Source of the DNA: Rhizobium sp. SL86
GTDB lineage: Bacteria > Pseudomonadota > Alphaproteobacteria > Rhizobiales > Rhizobiaceae
Direction of reading: 5' to 3'
Length of the DNA: 64,000 nucleotides
Assembly (NCBI RefSeq): GCF_026672545.1
Contig: NZ_JAPPRJ010000002.1
Coordinates: 248,001 to 312,000, forward strand
Part shown: in pieces, positions 7,892 to 15,640 of the stretch
Layout of the letters: the number at the start of each line of letters is the position of its first letter
Numbering within the stretch: position 1 is the stretch's first letter
Made by a program: the position numbers and the translations under genes
Notes under the pieces: model-generated
Database searches by the model: none
Told to the model about the DNA's origin: nothing
The model's input: the letters and a program-made list of their open reading frames with translations, nothing else

Positions 7892-9184
7892 ATGAAACTG
7901 AACCGACGCACCCTGATGAGCGGCCTGATGGCCTCTCTTGCCTTCGCAGGCATCGCAAAGCCCGTTCTGGCGGAAGACATCACGCTGAACGTGCTCTACA
8001 ATCTGCCGGGCTTCACCAAATTCCATCAGCCGCTGGCCGATGAATTCATGAAGAACAACCCGGGTATCAAGATCAGCTTCCTGGCGCCCGCCGCTGGTTA
8101 CAACGAAGGCCAGCAGCAGGTGCTGCGCGCCGCTGTCACGGGCAATCTTCCGGATGTCTACTTCTCCGGCTACAACCTGACGGCTGAGCTGGTGCACACG
8201 CTGGCACCGCGCAAGCAGATCACCGATCTGACGCCCTTCATCGAGGCTGAAGGCGGCAAGGCCTTCCTCGACAAGAACTACTCGCCGAAAATGGCCGCAC
8301 TCGGCCAGATCGATGGCAAGCAGTACGGCCTGCCGGTCAATGCCTCCTCGCCGATCATGTATATCAATGCTGATCTGGTGAAGAAGGCTGGCGGTGACCC
8401 GGACAACATGCCGAAGACCTTTGCCGGTCTCATCGAGCTTGCCAAGAAGATCCACGCCCTTGATCCGAAGATCGCCGGCATGGGTTACGACATCAACGGC
8501 TGGCCGGATGACTGGCTGTGGCAGGCGCTGATCTTCCAGCAGGGCGGCAAGCTGGTGGACGAAGCCACCAAGACCGTTGCCTTCAACAACGAGATCGGCC
8601 TCAACGCGCTGAAGCTGACCCGCCAGTTCGTCACCGAAGGCGGCCAGAACCTTCTCGATTGGGACCAGTCGCGCCAGCAGTTCGGCGCCGGCCTCACCGG
8701 CTTCATCTTCTCGACGCCGGCCCATGTGCAGACCATCGAAGGCCTCGTCGGCAACCGCTTCCCGCTGAAGACGGCAACCTTCCCGCTGGAAGACAAGGAA
8801 AACGGCGGCGTTCCGACCGGCGGCAATTCCGCTGTCATCCTGACGCAGGACAAGGCCAAGCAGGATGCTGCCTGGAAGTATCTGAAGTGGATCACCGGTC
8901 CGGAAGCGCAGAACACCATCGTTCGTATCACCGGTTACCTGCCGACCAACAAGCTCGCAACCGGCCCGAACTATCTCGAGCCCTACTACCTCGAGCATCC
9001 GAATGTGAAGACTGCGTCGCTGCAGGCAGACCGTTCGCTTCCCTGGGCCGGTTATCCGGGTGGTGACTCGGTTCGCATCTGGCGCACCCAGCGCGACATC
9101 ATCGGCACCGTCATGCGTGGCGAAGTTTCGCCGGAAGCCGGTCTGAAGCAGATCGTCGAACAGACCAACGCCCTAATGAAGTGA
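7892..9184 (+). CDS. ABC transporter substrate-binding protein, family 1
   Basis: A 430-residue periplasmic binding protein. The N-terminus carries a signal peptide with a twin-arginine-like NRRTLMSG segment and a probable cleavage after AKPVLA (about residue 27). The mature part shows features of large family 1 solute-binding proteins, such as YGLPVNASSPIMYINADLVKKAG and a C-terminal EQTNALMK. It serves the ATPase and two permeases just upstream. Ligand is unknown; the phosphodiesterase downstream suggests a phosphodiester such as a glycerophosphodiester. A strong hairpin follows the stop. Confidence 0.9.
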   Translation: MKLNRRTLMSGLMASLAFAGIAKPVLAEDITLNVLYNLPGFTKFHQPLADEFMKNNPGIKISFLAPAAGYNEGQQQVLRAAVTGNLPDVYFSGYNLTAELVHTLAPRKQITDLTPFIEAEGGKAFLDKNYSPKMAALGQIDGKQYGLPVNASSPIMYINADLVKKAGGDPDNMPKTFAGLIELAKKIHALDPKIAGMGYDINGWPDDWLWQALIFQQGGKLVDEATKTVAFNNEIGLNALKLTRQFVTEGGQNLLDWDQSRQQFGAGLTGFIFSTPAHVQTIEGLVGNRFPLKTATFPLEDKENGGVPTGGNSAVILTQDKAKQDAAWKYLKWITGPEAQNTIVRITGYLPTNKLATGPNYLEPYYLEHPNVKTASLQADRSLPWAGYPGGDSVRIWRTQRDIIGTVMRGEVSPEAGLKQIVEQTNALMK

Positions 9185-9208
9185 AGCCTAGCCTTGCCAG
9201 GCGTGGTG

Positions 9209-9233
9209 TTGCGGGGCCCTCGTGGCCCCGCAA
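9209..9233 (+). terminator. Strong intercistronic hairpin after the binding-protein gene
   Basis: A perfect 10-bp stem, TTGCGGGGCC with loop CTCGT and GGCCCCGCAA. No T-run follows, so it more likely protects the upstream mRNA or attenuates read-through into the phosphodiesterase gene than acts as a full intrinsic terminator. Confidence 0.6.
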
Positions 9234-9261
9234 TCCTTATTGGACGAAAAGAGTGACCCCC

Positions 9262-10062
9262 ATGAAAATCATCCAGATCACCGACACGCACCTGATGCCC
9301 TCCGGTATCATCGTCAACGGCGTCGATCCCGAGCGCCAGCTGCGCGCCGCCATTGCCGATATCGTCGAAAAACATGCCGACGCGGATCTCGGCGTGATGA
9401 CCGGCGATCTCTGCAATTTCGGCGATCCGGAAGCCTATGCGCTGCTGCAGGATATCCTGGCGCCCGTCCCCTTCGAGATGCGCCTGCTGCTCGGCAATCA
9501 CGACGACCGGGGGAATTTCCGGGCGGCGTTTCCCGATCATCCCGTGGACCAGAGCGGGTTCATCCAGTCGCATCTCGATACGTCTTTCGGGCGCCTGCTG
9601 TTTCTCGACAGCCATCAGCCGGGCGTCATCGGCGGCCATTATGGCGAGGACCGGATGGTCTGGCTCGACAGCGCGCTGGCAGGTGCCGGTGAACAGCCGG
9701 TGACCGTCTTCATCCATCACCCGCCTATGGAGTGTGGCATCGCGCATTTTGAGAAGATCGGCATGCATGACGAAGGACGGCTGATGCAGCGGCTGGCCGC
9801 ACATGCCGGCGGTGTCCGCCATATCGTCTTTGGCCATATTCATGTGCCGCTCGCCGGCACGAGCGCCGAAGGCATCGCCTTCAGTTCCGGTCAGGCCTGC
9901 GCCCACCGGTTCATCACCGATCTCGACGCGCCCGATCCGCTCTGGACCGGTGGCAATCCATGCTACCGTATCCTCAGTCTGGATGAGCGCGGGTTCCGCG
10001 CCTATGGTGCAGAGGTCGGAGAGGTGTCCACCGGTCGCGCAGTGATCTGTGAAGGCCCCTGA
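9262..10062 (+). CDS. Class III metallophosphodiesterase (GpdQ/CpdA-like)
   Basis: A 266-residue calcineurin-like phosphoesterase with the full metal-ligand set: DTH near residues 8-10, GDLCNFGD near 50, GNHDDR near 80, HHPP near 152, and GHIH near 192. The spacing resembles GpdQ (glycerophosphodiesterase) and CpdA (cyclic nucleotide phosphodiesterase). No signal peptide is visible, so it acts in the cytoplasm. It is the last gene of the ABC operon, suggesting that an imported phosphodiester is cleaved inside. ATG 9262 begins the conserved MKIIQITDTHL; the longer frame upstream lacks homology. Cyclic-nucleotide hydrolysis is an alternative role. Confidence 0.85.
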   Translation: MKIIQITDTHLMPSGIIVNGVDPERQLRAAIADIVEKHADADLGVMTGDLCNFGDPEAYALLQDILAPVPFEMRLLLGNHDDRGNFRAAFPDHPVDQSGFIQSHLDTSFGRLLFLDSHQPGVIGGHYGEDRMVWLDSALAGAGEQPVTVFIHHPPMECGIAHFEKIGMHDEGRLMQRLAAHAGGVRHIVFGHIHVPLAGTSAEGIAFSSGQACAHRFITDLDAPDPLWTGGNPCYRILSLDERGFRAYGAEVGEVSTGRAVICEGP

Positions 10063-10065
10063 GGA

Positions 10066-10083
10066 GCCGCCCGCTCAGGCGGC
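10066..10083. terminator. Short GC hairpin between convergent genes
   Basis: GCCGCC-N6-GGCGGC lies across the 12-nt gap between the phosphodiesterase and the convergent AraC gene and overlaps the latter's last codons. It could act as a bidirectional stop, but there is no T-run. Confidence 0.3.
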
Positions 10084-11013
10084 ATCATCCTCTGCATCGC
10101 GCTTGCGCGACAGGATGGGATAGACCACCAGCCCATCCTCTTCGCCACGCGGAAACTGGCCGTCGCGATGCCGTTTTTCGGCGGCCTTATAACCCGCCGG
10201 GCTCACCCCGATGTAGTGCTTGAACATGCGCGAGAAATAGTAGCTGTCGCTATAGCCGACGACGGCGGCGGTCTGCTTGACCGAGCGCCCGCCGGCAAGC
10301 AGCCCCATCGCCCGCTCCATGCGCTTGAACTCCTGGTATTTCGTCGGCGTCAGGCCCACCTGGCGGCGAAACACGCGCCGGAAATAATCCTGGTTGTAGG
10401 GCACGGAGCCGAGCACCTTCGGCACGATCTCATCATCCAGCGGATCGGCCGCGATCCGGCTCGCCGCCACCATCACGGCTAGCGACAGCGCATCCGGATT
10501 GTCGACGCTTGCCTCCTGCTGCTGTCGCCAGCCGAGAAAAGCCGCCTCGATATATTCGATGAGGAAAACCATGAAGAGGTGGTGCTGGGCGAGCGTGGTG
10601 GAAGAGAGCGGCACGCTTTCCCGGTAATGCCGCGCCATCTGCTGCAGCATGTCCCAGCGGGGCAGGCGCACCGCACGCCGTAATTCCATCTGCGAGATGA
10701 GGTCGACGCGGCCGAAAACGTCCAGCGTGAAATGCTGCGCGAACCCCGTGTAGAGGTCGCTCGAGGTGGCGCGACCGACGAACCGGGTGCCTGCTTCGAT
10801 CAGCATGGCATATCCCGGCTCCACCGTCAGCTGTTCTCCGGCGATCTCATATTCGGCGGACCCTGTAAGACATATGACAAGATCGTGCACCGAGTTGGTC
10901 TTGTCGATCCGCCAACTCGGCGAATGCAGCATCTTGATGGTGGAACGGGTCAGGGTGAGATTGAGCGCCTGAACCGGAATGGCGGCCAATGGGCCTTGTT
11001 CGTTTTTATCCAT
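10075..11013 (-). CDS. AraC-family regulator, probably of the pectin operon
   Basis: A 312-residue protein with an N-terminal cupin-like sensing domain (EYEIAGEQLTVEPGYAMLIEAG near 53-74). The C-terminal AraC DNA-binding domain has two helix-turn-helix motifs (NQDYFRRVFRRQVGLTPTKYQEFKRMERA; VVGYSDSYYFSRMFKHYIGVSPAGYK). It is divergent from the togMNAB-like operon, the usual position of a local activator, so response to an oligogalacturonide or a breakdown product is likely (inference). The effector is not evident. Confidence 0.85.
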   Translation of the reverse strand: MDKNEQGPLAAIPVQALNLTLTRSTIKMLHSPSWRIDKTNSVHDLVICLTGSAEYEIAGEQLTVEPGYAMLIEAGTRFVGRATSSDLYTGFAQHFTLDVFGRVDLISQMELRRAVRLPRWDMLQQMARHYRESVPLSSTTLAQHHLFMVFLIEYIEAAFLGWRQQQEASVDNPDALSLAVMVAASRIAADPLDDEIVPKVLGSVPYNQDYFRRVFRRQVGLTPTKYQEFKRMERAMGLLAGGRSVKQTAAVVGYSDSYYFSRMFKHYIGVSPAGYKAAEKRHRDGQFPRGEEDGLVVYPILSRKRDAEDDAA

Positions 11014-11377
11014 CTTTTTGTCCGGAAGCCTCTATTCTCTTCTGGGCGGCTGCGGAAGATAGTAGCCGGCAACGATGGAAAACACCAGCTCCATCGCCTG
11101 TTCAATGGGAGGAGCAAGGCAAAGCTGGGAGGAGGCGCGGCATGAACGTGCCCGCCCATTCGCTTTGCCGCGATACCAAGATGCAGAAATTTGAAATCCT
11201 GAATTCGGCTGCTGCGACCCGATTTGCACGAGCCGCACGCACAGTGCCATCCGTGGCGCCGGCGTGCCACTCGTATCCTCGCAACGCGGCCACCGCCTCA
11301 AATATGTATGACATCCAGAAACCCGGTGTCCTCTTGTCGCGTGCATCGCATGATCAACTGTGGAAGGGAGTTGCCGC
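11014..11377. promoter_or_regulatory. Divergent control region, AraC gene / pectin operon
   Basis: This 364-bp gap must contain promoters for both directions. I see no convincing gene in it. The first permease has a very strong ribosome site (GGAAGGGAG, 11362-11370). No clear AraC half-site pair or KdgR-type palindrome could be picked by eye. Confidence 0.5.
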
Positions 11378-12262
11378 ATGAGCGGAGACAACCGCTTCCT
11401 CGGGCTCGTCTATCTGTCGCCCTATATCATCGGGCTCATGGTCTTCACGGCGCTGCCGTTCGCCGCGTCCTTTTACCTGAGCTTCACCGACTACAACCTG
11501 ATGAGCGCCCCGGTCTTCACCGGCCTCGACAATTACTGGAAGCTGTTCACCGGCGACCGCACCTTCCGCAAGTCGCTGTGGGTCACGCTGGTCTATGTGT
11601 TCACGACCGTGCCGCTGAAGCTCGCTTTTGCGCTCTTCATCGCCGTCATCCTGAACTACAAGTTGAAGTTCATCAACTTCTTCCGCACGGCCTTCTACGT
11701 GCCGTCGATCCTCGGCGGCTCGATCGCGATCGCGGTCATGTGGCGTTATCTCTTTGCCGATGTCGGCATCGTCAACATGGCGCTGGCGGCCATCGGCTTC
11801 GAACCGGTCAACTGGTTCGGCGATCCGACGAATGCGCTGTTCACCATCACGCTCCTGCGCCTGTGGCAGTTCGGTTCGGCCATGGTGATCTTCCTGGCAG
11901 CGCTGCAGAGCATCGACAAGTCGCTCTACGAGGCGGCCTCGATCGATGGCGCCGGCAAGTTTGCCACCTTCTGGCACATCACCATGCCGTTGATCACGCC
12001 GGTCATCTTCTTCAACCTGATCATGCAGATGGTCCAGGCCTTCCAGGAGTTCAACGGCCCCTACATCATCACCCAGGGCGGACCTCTGAAATCCACCTAT
12101 CTCCTGCCGCTCTACATCTACGAAGAGGCCTTCAAGCGCTTCGACATGGGTTACGCCTCGGCGATTGCCTGGGTCCTCTTCGTCATCATCATGGTGCTCA
12201 CCGTCATTGCCTTCTGGTCTTCGCGCCACTGGGTCTATTACGCCGGCGACAAGAGGAGCTAA
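11378..12262 (+). CDS. togM: Oligogalacturonide-type ABC permease TogM
   Basis: A 294-residue inner-membrane protein, MalF-like, beginning MSGDNRFLGLVYLSPYIIGLMVF. The EAA loop SLYEAASIDGAGKFATFWHITMPL is near 188-211. Start 11378 is chosen for the GGAAGGGAG ribosome site 7 nt upstream. The TogM label comes from context: two permeases, ATPase and binding protein directly followed by GH28 and GH105 pectin enzymes, as in the TogMNAB oligogalacturonide importer described in Dickeya (Erwinia). A rhamnogalacturonan-fragment importer is an alternative. Confidence 0.85.
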   Translation: MSGDNRFLGLVYLSPYIIGLMVFTALPFAASFYLSFTDYNLMSAPVFTGLDNYWKLFTGDRTFRKSLWVTLVYVFTTVPLKLAFALFIAVILNYKLKFINFFRTAFYVPSILGGSIAIAVMWRYLFADVGIVNMALAAIGFEPVNWFGDPTNALFTITLLRLWQFGSAMVIFLAALQSIDKSLYEAASIDGAGKFATFWHITMPLITPVIFFNLIMQMVQAFQEFNGPYIITQGGPLKSTYLLPLYIYEEAFKRFDMGYASAIAWVLFVIIMVLTVIAFWSSRHWVYYAGDKRS

Positions 12263-12266
12263 TCCC

Positions 12267-13175
12267 ATGGCCGATCACGTTCTTTCCCCCGCTCTCGCCG
12301 TCGACCAGGAGGCTGAGCGCATCCTCAAAGCCCAGCGCCGCCGTCACCTCTTCAGCGCGATCTTCCGCTATGGCGTGCTGACGCTCGTCGGTCTCCTGAT
12401 GCTTTATCCGCTGATCTGGCTGGTCGGCGCCTCGTTCAAGCCGAATTCGGAAATCTTCGCCGGCGCCGGTTTCATCCCGCAGGAGCCGACGACCTCCGGC
12501 TACGTCAACGGCTGGAAGACCTCGACGCCCTACACCTTCGGTCACTTCTTCTGGAACACCTTCCTGATCGTTGTGCCAAAGATCATCGGCACCGCGATTT
12601 CCTGCACGGCGGTTGCCTATGGTTTTGCCCGCTTCGATTTTCCGGGCAAGAAGATCCTGTTTGCCTCGCTGATCGCCACCCTGCTTCTGCCGAATGTCGT
12701 CACCCGCATTCCGCAATATCTGCTGTTTCGCGATCTCGGTTGGCTGGATACGTTCCTGCCACTGTGGGTTCCCTCGGCCTTTGCCGGCGATGCCTTCTTC
12801 GTTTTCATGCTGGTGCAGTTCCTGCGCGCCATCCCGCGCGACATGGAGGAGGCGGCCCGCGTCGATGGGGCCAATACCTGGCAGGTGCTGATCTTCATCG
12901 TCGTGCCGCTGCTCATTCCGGCGCTCATCTCGGTCTGCCTCTTCCAGTTCATGTGGACCATGAACGACTTCCTCGGACCGCTCATCTACATCTCGTCGGT
13001 CGACAAGTTCCCCGTGTCGCTGGCGCTCAAACTCTCGATCGATACCACCGAAGCCTTCGAGTGGAACCGCATCCTCGCCATGTCGGTGCTCACCATCATG
13101 CCGGCGCTGATCGTGTTCTTCCTGGCCCAGAAATACTTCATCGAAGGCATCTCCGCCGGTGGCGTGAAAGGATAA
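12267..13175 (+). CDS. togN: Oligogalacturonide-type ABC permease TogN
   Basis: A 302-residue MalG-like inner-membrane protein. It has a roughly 35-residue cytoplasmic N-terminal tail (VDQEAERILKAQRRRHLF) before the first helix. The EAA loop is MEEAARVDGANTWQVLIFIVVPLL near 193-216 and the C-terminus KYFIEGISAGGVKG is typical. Start ATG 12267 lies 4 nt after the togM stop and follows GAGGAG; an upstream extension in this frame only overlaps togM. It forms the translocation pore with TogM. Confidence 0.86.
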   Translation: MADHVLSPALAVDQEAERILKAQRRRHLFSAIFRYGVLTLVGLLMLYPLIWLVGASFKPNSEIFAGAGFIPQEPTTSGYVNGWKTSTPYTFGHFFWNTFLIVVPKIIGTAISCTAVAYGFARFDFPGKKILFASLIATLLLPNVVTRIPQYLLFRDLGWLDTFLPLWVPSAFAGDAFFVFMLVQFLRAIPRDMEEAARVDGANTWQVLIFIVVPLLIPALISVCLFQFMWTMNDFLGPLIYISSVDKFPVSLALKLSIDTTEAFEWNRILAMSVLTIMPALIVFFLAQKYFIEGISAGGVKG

Positions 13176-13178
13176 GTC

Positions 13179-14294
13179 ATGGCTCGTCTGCAGCTCAGAA
13201 ACCTCGAAAAAGACTATGGCGGCTTCAAAGCCGTGCACGGGATCAACCTGGACGTGGCCGATGGCGAGTTCATGGTCCTCGTCGGCCCGTCCGGCTGTGC
13301 CAAATCCACGACATTGCGCATGATCGCCGGGCTGGAACGCGTCACCGGCGGCGAGATCCGCATCGGCGACAGCCTCGTCAACGACAAGGCACCGGGCGAA
13401 CGCGGCATCGCCATGGTGTTCCAGAACTATGCGCTTTATCCGCATATGAAGGTGCGCAAGAACCTTTCCTTCGGACTTCGCCTCAAGCGTCGTCCCGCGG
13501 AAGAAATCGAGCAGGCGACACGCGATGTCTCCGATATCCTGGAGATCGGCGACTATCTGGAGCGCCTGCCGAAACAGCTTTCGGGTGGACAGGCACAGCG
13601 CGTCGCCGTCGGCCGCGCGCTGATCAAAAAACCGCAGGTCTTCCTGTTCGACGAGCCGTTGTCGAACCTCGATGCCAAGCTGCGCGCCTCGATGCGCGTG
13701 CGCATCACCGACCTGCACAAGCAGCTGAAGGCCGACGGTCTGCAGTCGACCGTCGTCTACGTCACCCATGACCAGACGGAAGCCATGACCATGGGCGACC
13801 GGATCTGCGTGATGAAGGAAGGCCGTATCATGCAGGTGGCCGATCCGGTGACGCTCTACAACCGGCCGGCCAATGCCTTTGTCGCCGGTTTCATCGGCAG
13901 CCCGGAAATGAACCTGGTCGATGCGGATCTGTCCGGCGGCACGCTGTCGATCGGCTCGCAAAGCCTGACGCTGGAGCCGGCGATGCTGAACCGGATGAGC
14001 CCGAAGATCGCTTCGGCGCTGACCTTCGGCGTGCGTCCGCAGCATTTTTCGCTGGTCGGTGCGGATGAGACCAATGCGCTCGCCGGGCGCGTGTCGCATG
14101 TCGAGTTCATGGGCCACGAGGTCTACCTCTACGTCAATGTCGAGGGGCAGCAGATGATCGTGGTGGTGTCTGCCACGCATTACGACCGCAGCAAGATCAA
14201 CGGGGATCTCGTCCGCCTGGCCCCCAGCCAGGAGACGGCGCATCTCTTCGACCGCAAAACCGGGGAGAACGTCTCCCTGGCCGATATCCACTAA
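13179..14294 (+). CDS. togA: Oligogalacturonide-type ABC ATPase TogA with variant Walker A
   Basis: A 371-residue MalK/UgpC-type ATPase. Walker A reads GPSGCAKST (36-44): the usual Gly before the catalytic Lys is Ala41 (codon GCC, 13299-13301). Signature LSGGQ, Walker B LFDEPLSNLD and H-loop VTHDQTEAM are intact, and a TOBE domain follows. The start is 3 nt after togN. The Ala variant leaves Lys42 and Ser43 in place, so the protein may well be active; I believe it occurs in other rhizobial sugar ATPases but cannot check that here. It powers TogMN. Confidence 0.88.
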   Translation: MARLQLRNLEKDYGGFKAVHGINLDVADGEFMVLVGPSGCAKSTTLRMIAGLERVTGGEIRIGDSLVNDKAPGERGIAMVFQNYALYPHMKVRKNLSFGLRLKRRPAEEIEQATRDVSDILEIGDYLERLPKQLSGGQAQRVAVGRALIKKPQVFLFDEPLSNLDAKLRASMRVRITDLHKQLKADGLQSTVVYVTHDQTEAMTMGDRICVMKEGRIMQVADPVTLYNRPANAFVAGFIGSPEMNLVDADLSGGTLSIGSQSLTLEPAMLNRMSPKIASALTFGVRPQHFSLVGADETNALAGRVSHVEFMGHEVYLYVNVEGQQMIVVVSATHYDRSKINGDLVRLAPSQETAHLFDRKTGENVSLADIH

Positions 14295-14314
14295 GCATGT
14301 TCGGGAGGAATGAC

Positions 14315-15574
14315 ATGACTTTGACGAAACTTTTCCTGGCGACGGCGCTGGCCGCCACCAGTCTTGCACAAACGGCGGGCGCCGCCGATCTGCGCATGTC
14401 CTGGTGGGGTGGTGACAGCCGCCACAAGGCAACGCAAGCGGCGCTGAAGGCCTGCGGCGACAAACACGGCCACACGGTGGCGGCCGAATTCACCGGCTGG
14501 GACGGCCACCTGGAAAAGGTGACGACCCAGATCGCCGGCGGCACCGAGGCCGACATCATGCAGATCAACTGGCCGTGGCTGCCGCTCTTCTCGATCAAGG
14601 GCGACGGTTTTGCCGACCTGAGCAAGTACAGCAAGATCATCGATCTCAGCCAGTGGGCACCGGAGGAACTGGCGGCCGGTTCGATGAACGGCAAGCTGAA
14701 CGGGCTTTCGGTCTCCACCACGGGCCGCGTCTTCATGTTCAACAAGACGGCGCTGGACAAGGCCGGCGTTCCCGTTCCCAAAACCTGGGACGAGCTGTTT
14801 GCCGCCGCCAAACAGTTGAAGACGAAGGTGGGTCCTGACGCCTATCCGATGAACGCCGTCAAGGAGACGGCGGTGCTGCTGATCTCGCTCTACGCGACGC
14901 AGAACACCGGCAAGGATCTGGTCGATCCGGCGACGAAGAAGGTGGCCTGGACGCAGGAGGAACTTGCCAAGGCGATCGATTTCTACGGCAAGATGGTCAC
15001 CGAAGGCGTCGTCGTGTCGCAGAAGGACAATGCGGCGGAGGGCAACCTCAACCTCTTCGAAAGCCCGAAATGGGCGGATGGCCGCATCTCCGGCTCTTAT
15101 GAGTGGGATTCGACCTTCTCGAAATATGCCGATCCGCTGAAGGGCCAGGTTCTGCAGCCGGTCGGCATCCTGAAAAATGCCGATGCGAAGACGGAAGGCG
15201 TCTACCGCAAGCCGTCCATGGTGTTCTCTATCTCCAAGCGCTCGAAGAACCCGGAAGCGGCAGCCCAGATCATCAATTGCCTGCTGAACGAACCGGAAGG
15301 CATCACCGCACTTGGCACCTCGCGCGGCCTGCCGGCGAGCAAGATCGCGGCCAAGATGCTGACCGATGCCGGCAAGATCGAACCGCAGATCGTGGCGGCA
15401 CACGACATCATCATGAAGGCCACGGGCCCGACAGTGTCGCCGCTCAACGAGCATCCGGAGATCCGCGCGGTCTTCCTCGATACGCTGGAGGAATACGCCT
15501 ATGAGCAGCTCGATTCCAAGGAAGCTGCCGAGCAGATCATCGATGGCGTGAACGACGTTTTGAAGAAGTTCTGA
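14315..15574 (+). CDS. togB: Oligogalacturonide-type substrate-binding protein TogB
   Basis: A 419-residue periplasmic binding protein. Its signal peptide is MTLTKLFLATALAATSLAQT with likely cleavage after GAA (about residue 24), followed by the mature start DLRMSWWGGDSRH. The WWGG-R-K pattern and WAPEELAAGSMNGKLNGL are seen in family 1 binding proteins of pectic oligomer systems. ATG 14315 is favoured over an in-frame ATG at 14297 because GGGAGG (14303-14308) sits 6 nt before it. A strong hairpin follows the gene. Ligand inferred from the adjacent GH28 and GH105 genes. Confidence 0.85.
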   Translation: MTLTKLFLATALAATSLAQTAGAADLRMSWWGGDSRHKATQAALKACGDKHGHTVAAEFTGWDGHLEKVTTQIAGGTEADIMQINWPWLPLFSIKGDGFADLSKYSKIIDLSQWAPEELAAGSMNGKLNGLSVSTTGRVFMFNKTALDKAGVPVPKTWDELFAAAKQLKTKVGPDAYPMNAVKETAVLLISLYATQNTGKDLVDPATKKVAWTQEELAKAIDFYGKMVTEGVVVSQKDNAAEGNLNLFESPKWADGRISGSYEWDSTFSKYADPLKGQVLQPVGILKNADAKTEGVYRKPSMVFSISKRSKNPEAAAQIINCLLNEPEGITALGTSRGLPASKIAAKMLTDAGKIEPQIVAAHDIIMKATGPTVSPLNEHPEIRAVFLDTLEEYAYEQLDSKEAAEQIIDGVNDVLKKF

Positions 15575-15581
15575 CGAACCT

Positions 15582-15612
15582 GGCGGCTCCCGGGGTCACG
15601 CCGGGGGCTGCC
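15582..15612 (+). terminator. Intercistronic hairpin after togB
   Basis: GGCGGCTCCCGG (15582-15593) pairs with CCGGGGGCTGCC (15601-15612) over 12 positions with two G-U type pairs and a 7-nt loop. There is no T-run. It separates the highly expressed binding-protein gene from the enzyme genes and may stabilise togB mRNA. Confidence 0.5.
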
Positions 15613-15640
15613 GTCCTTACCCATGACAAGGAAGTTTGGA

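Noticed and set aside
15623..15640. Upstream start for the GH28 gene at 15623
   Set aside because: No ribosome site precedes it, whereas AAGGAAG lies at the right distance from ATG 15641.
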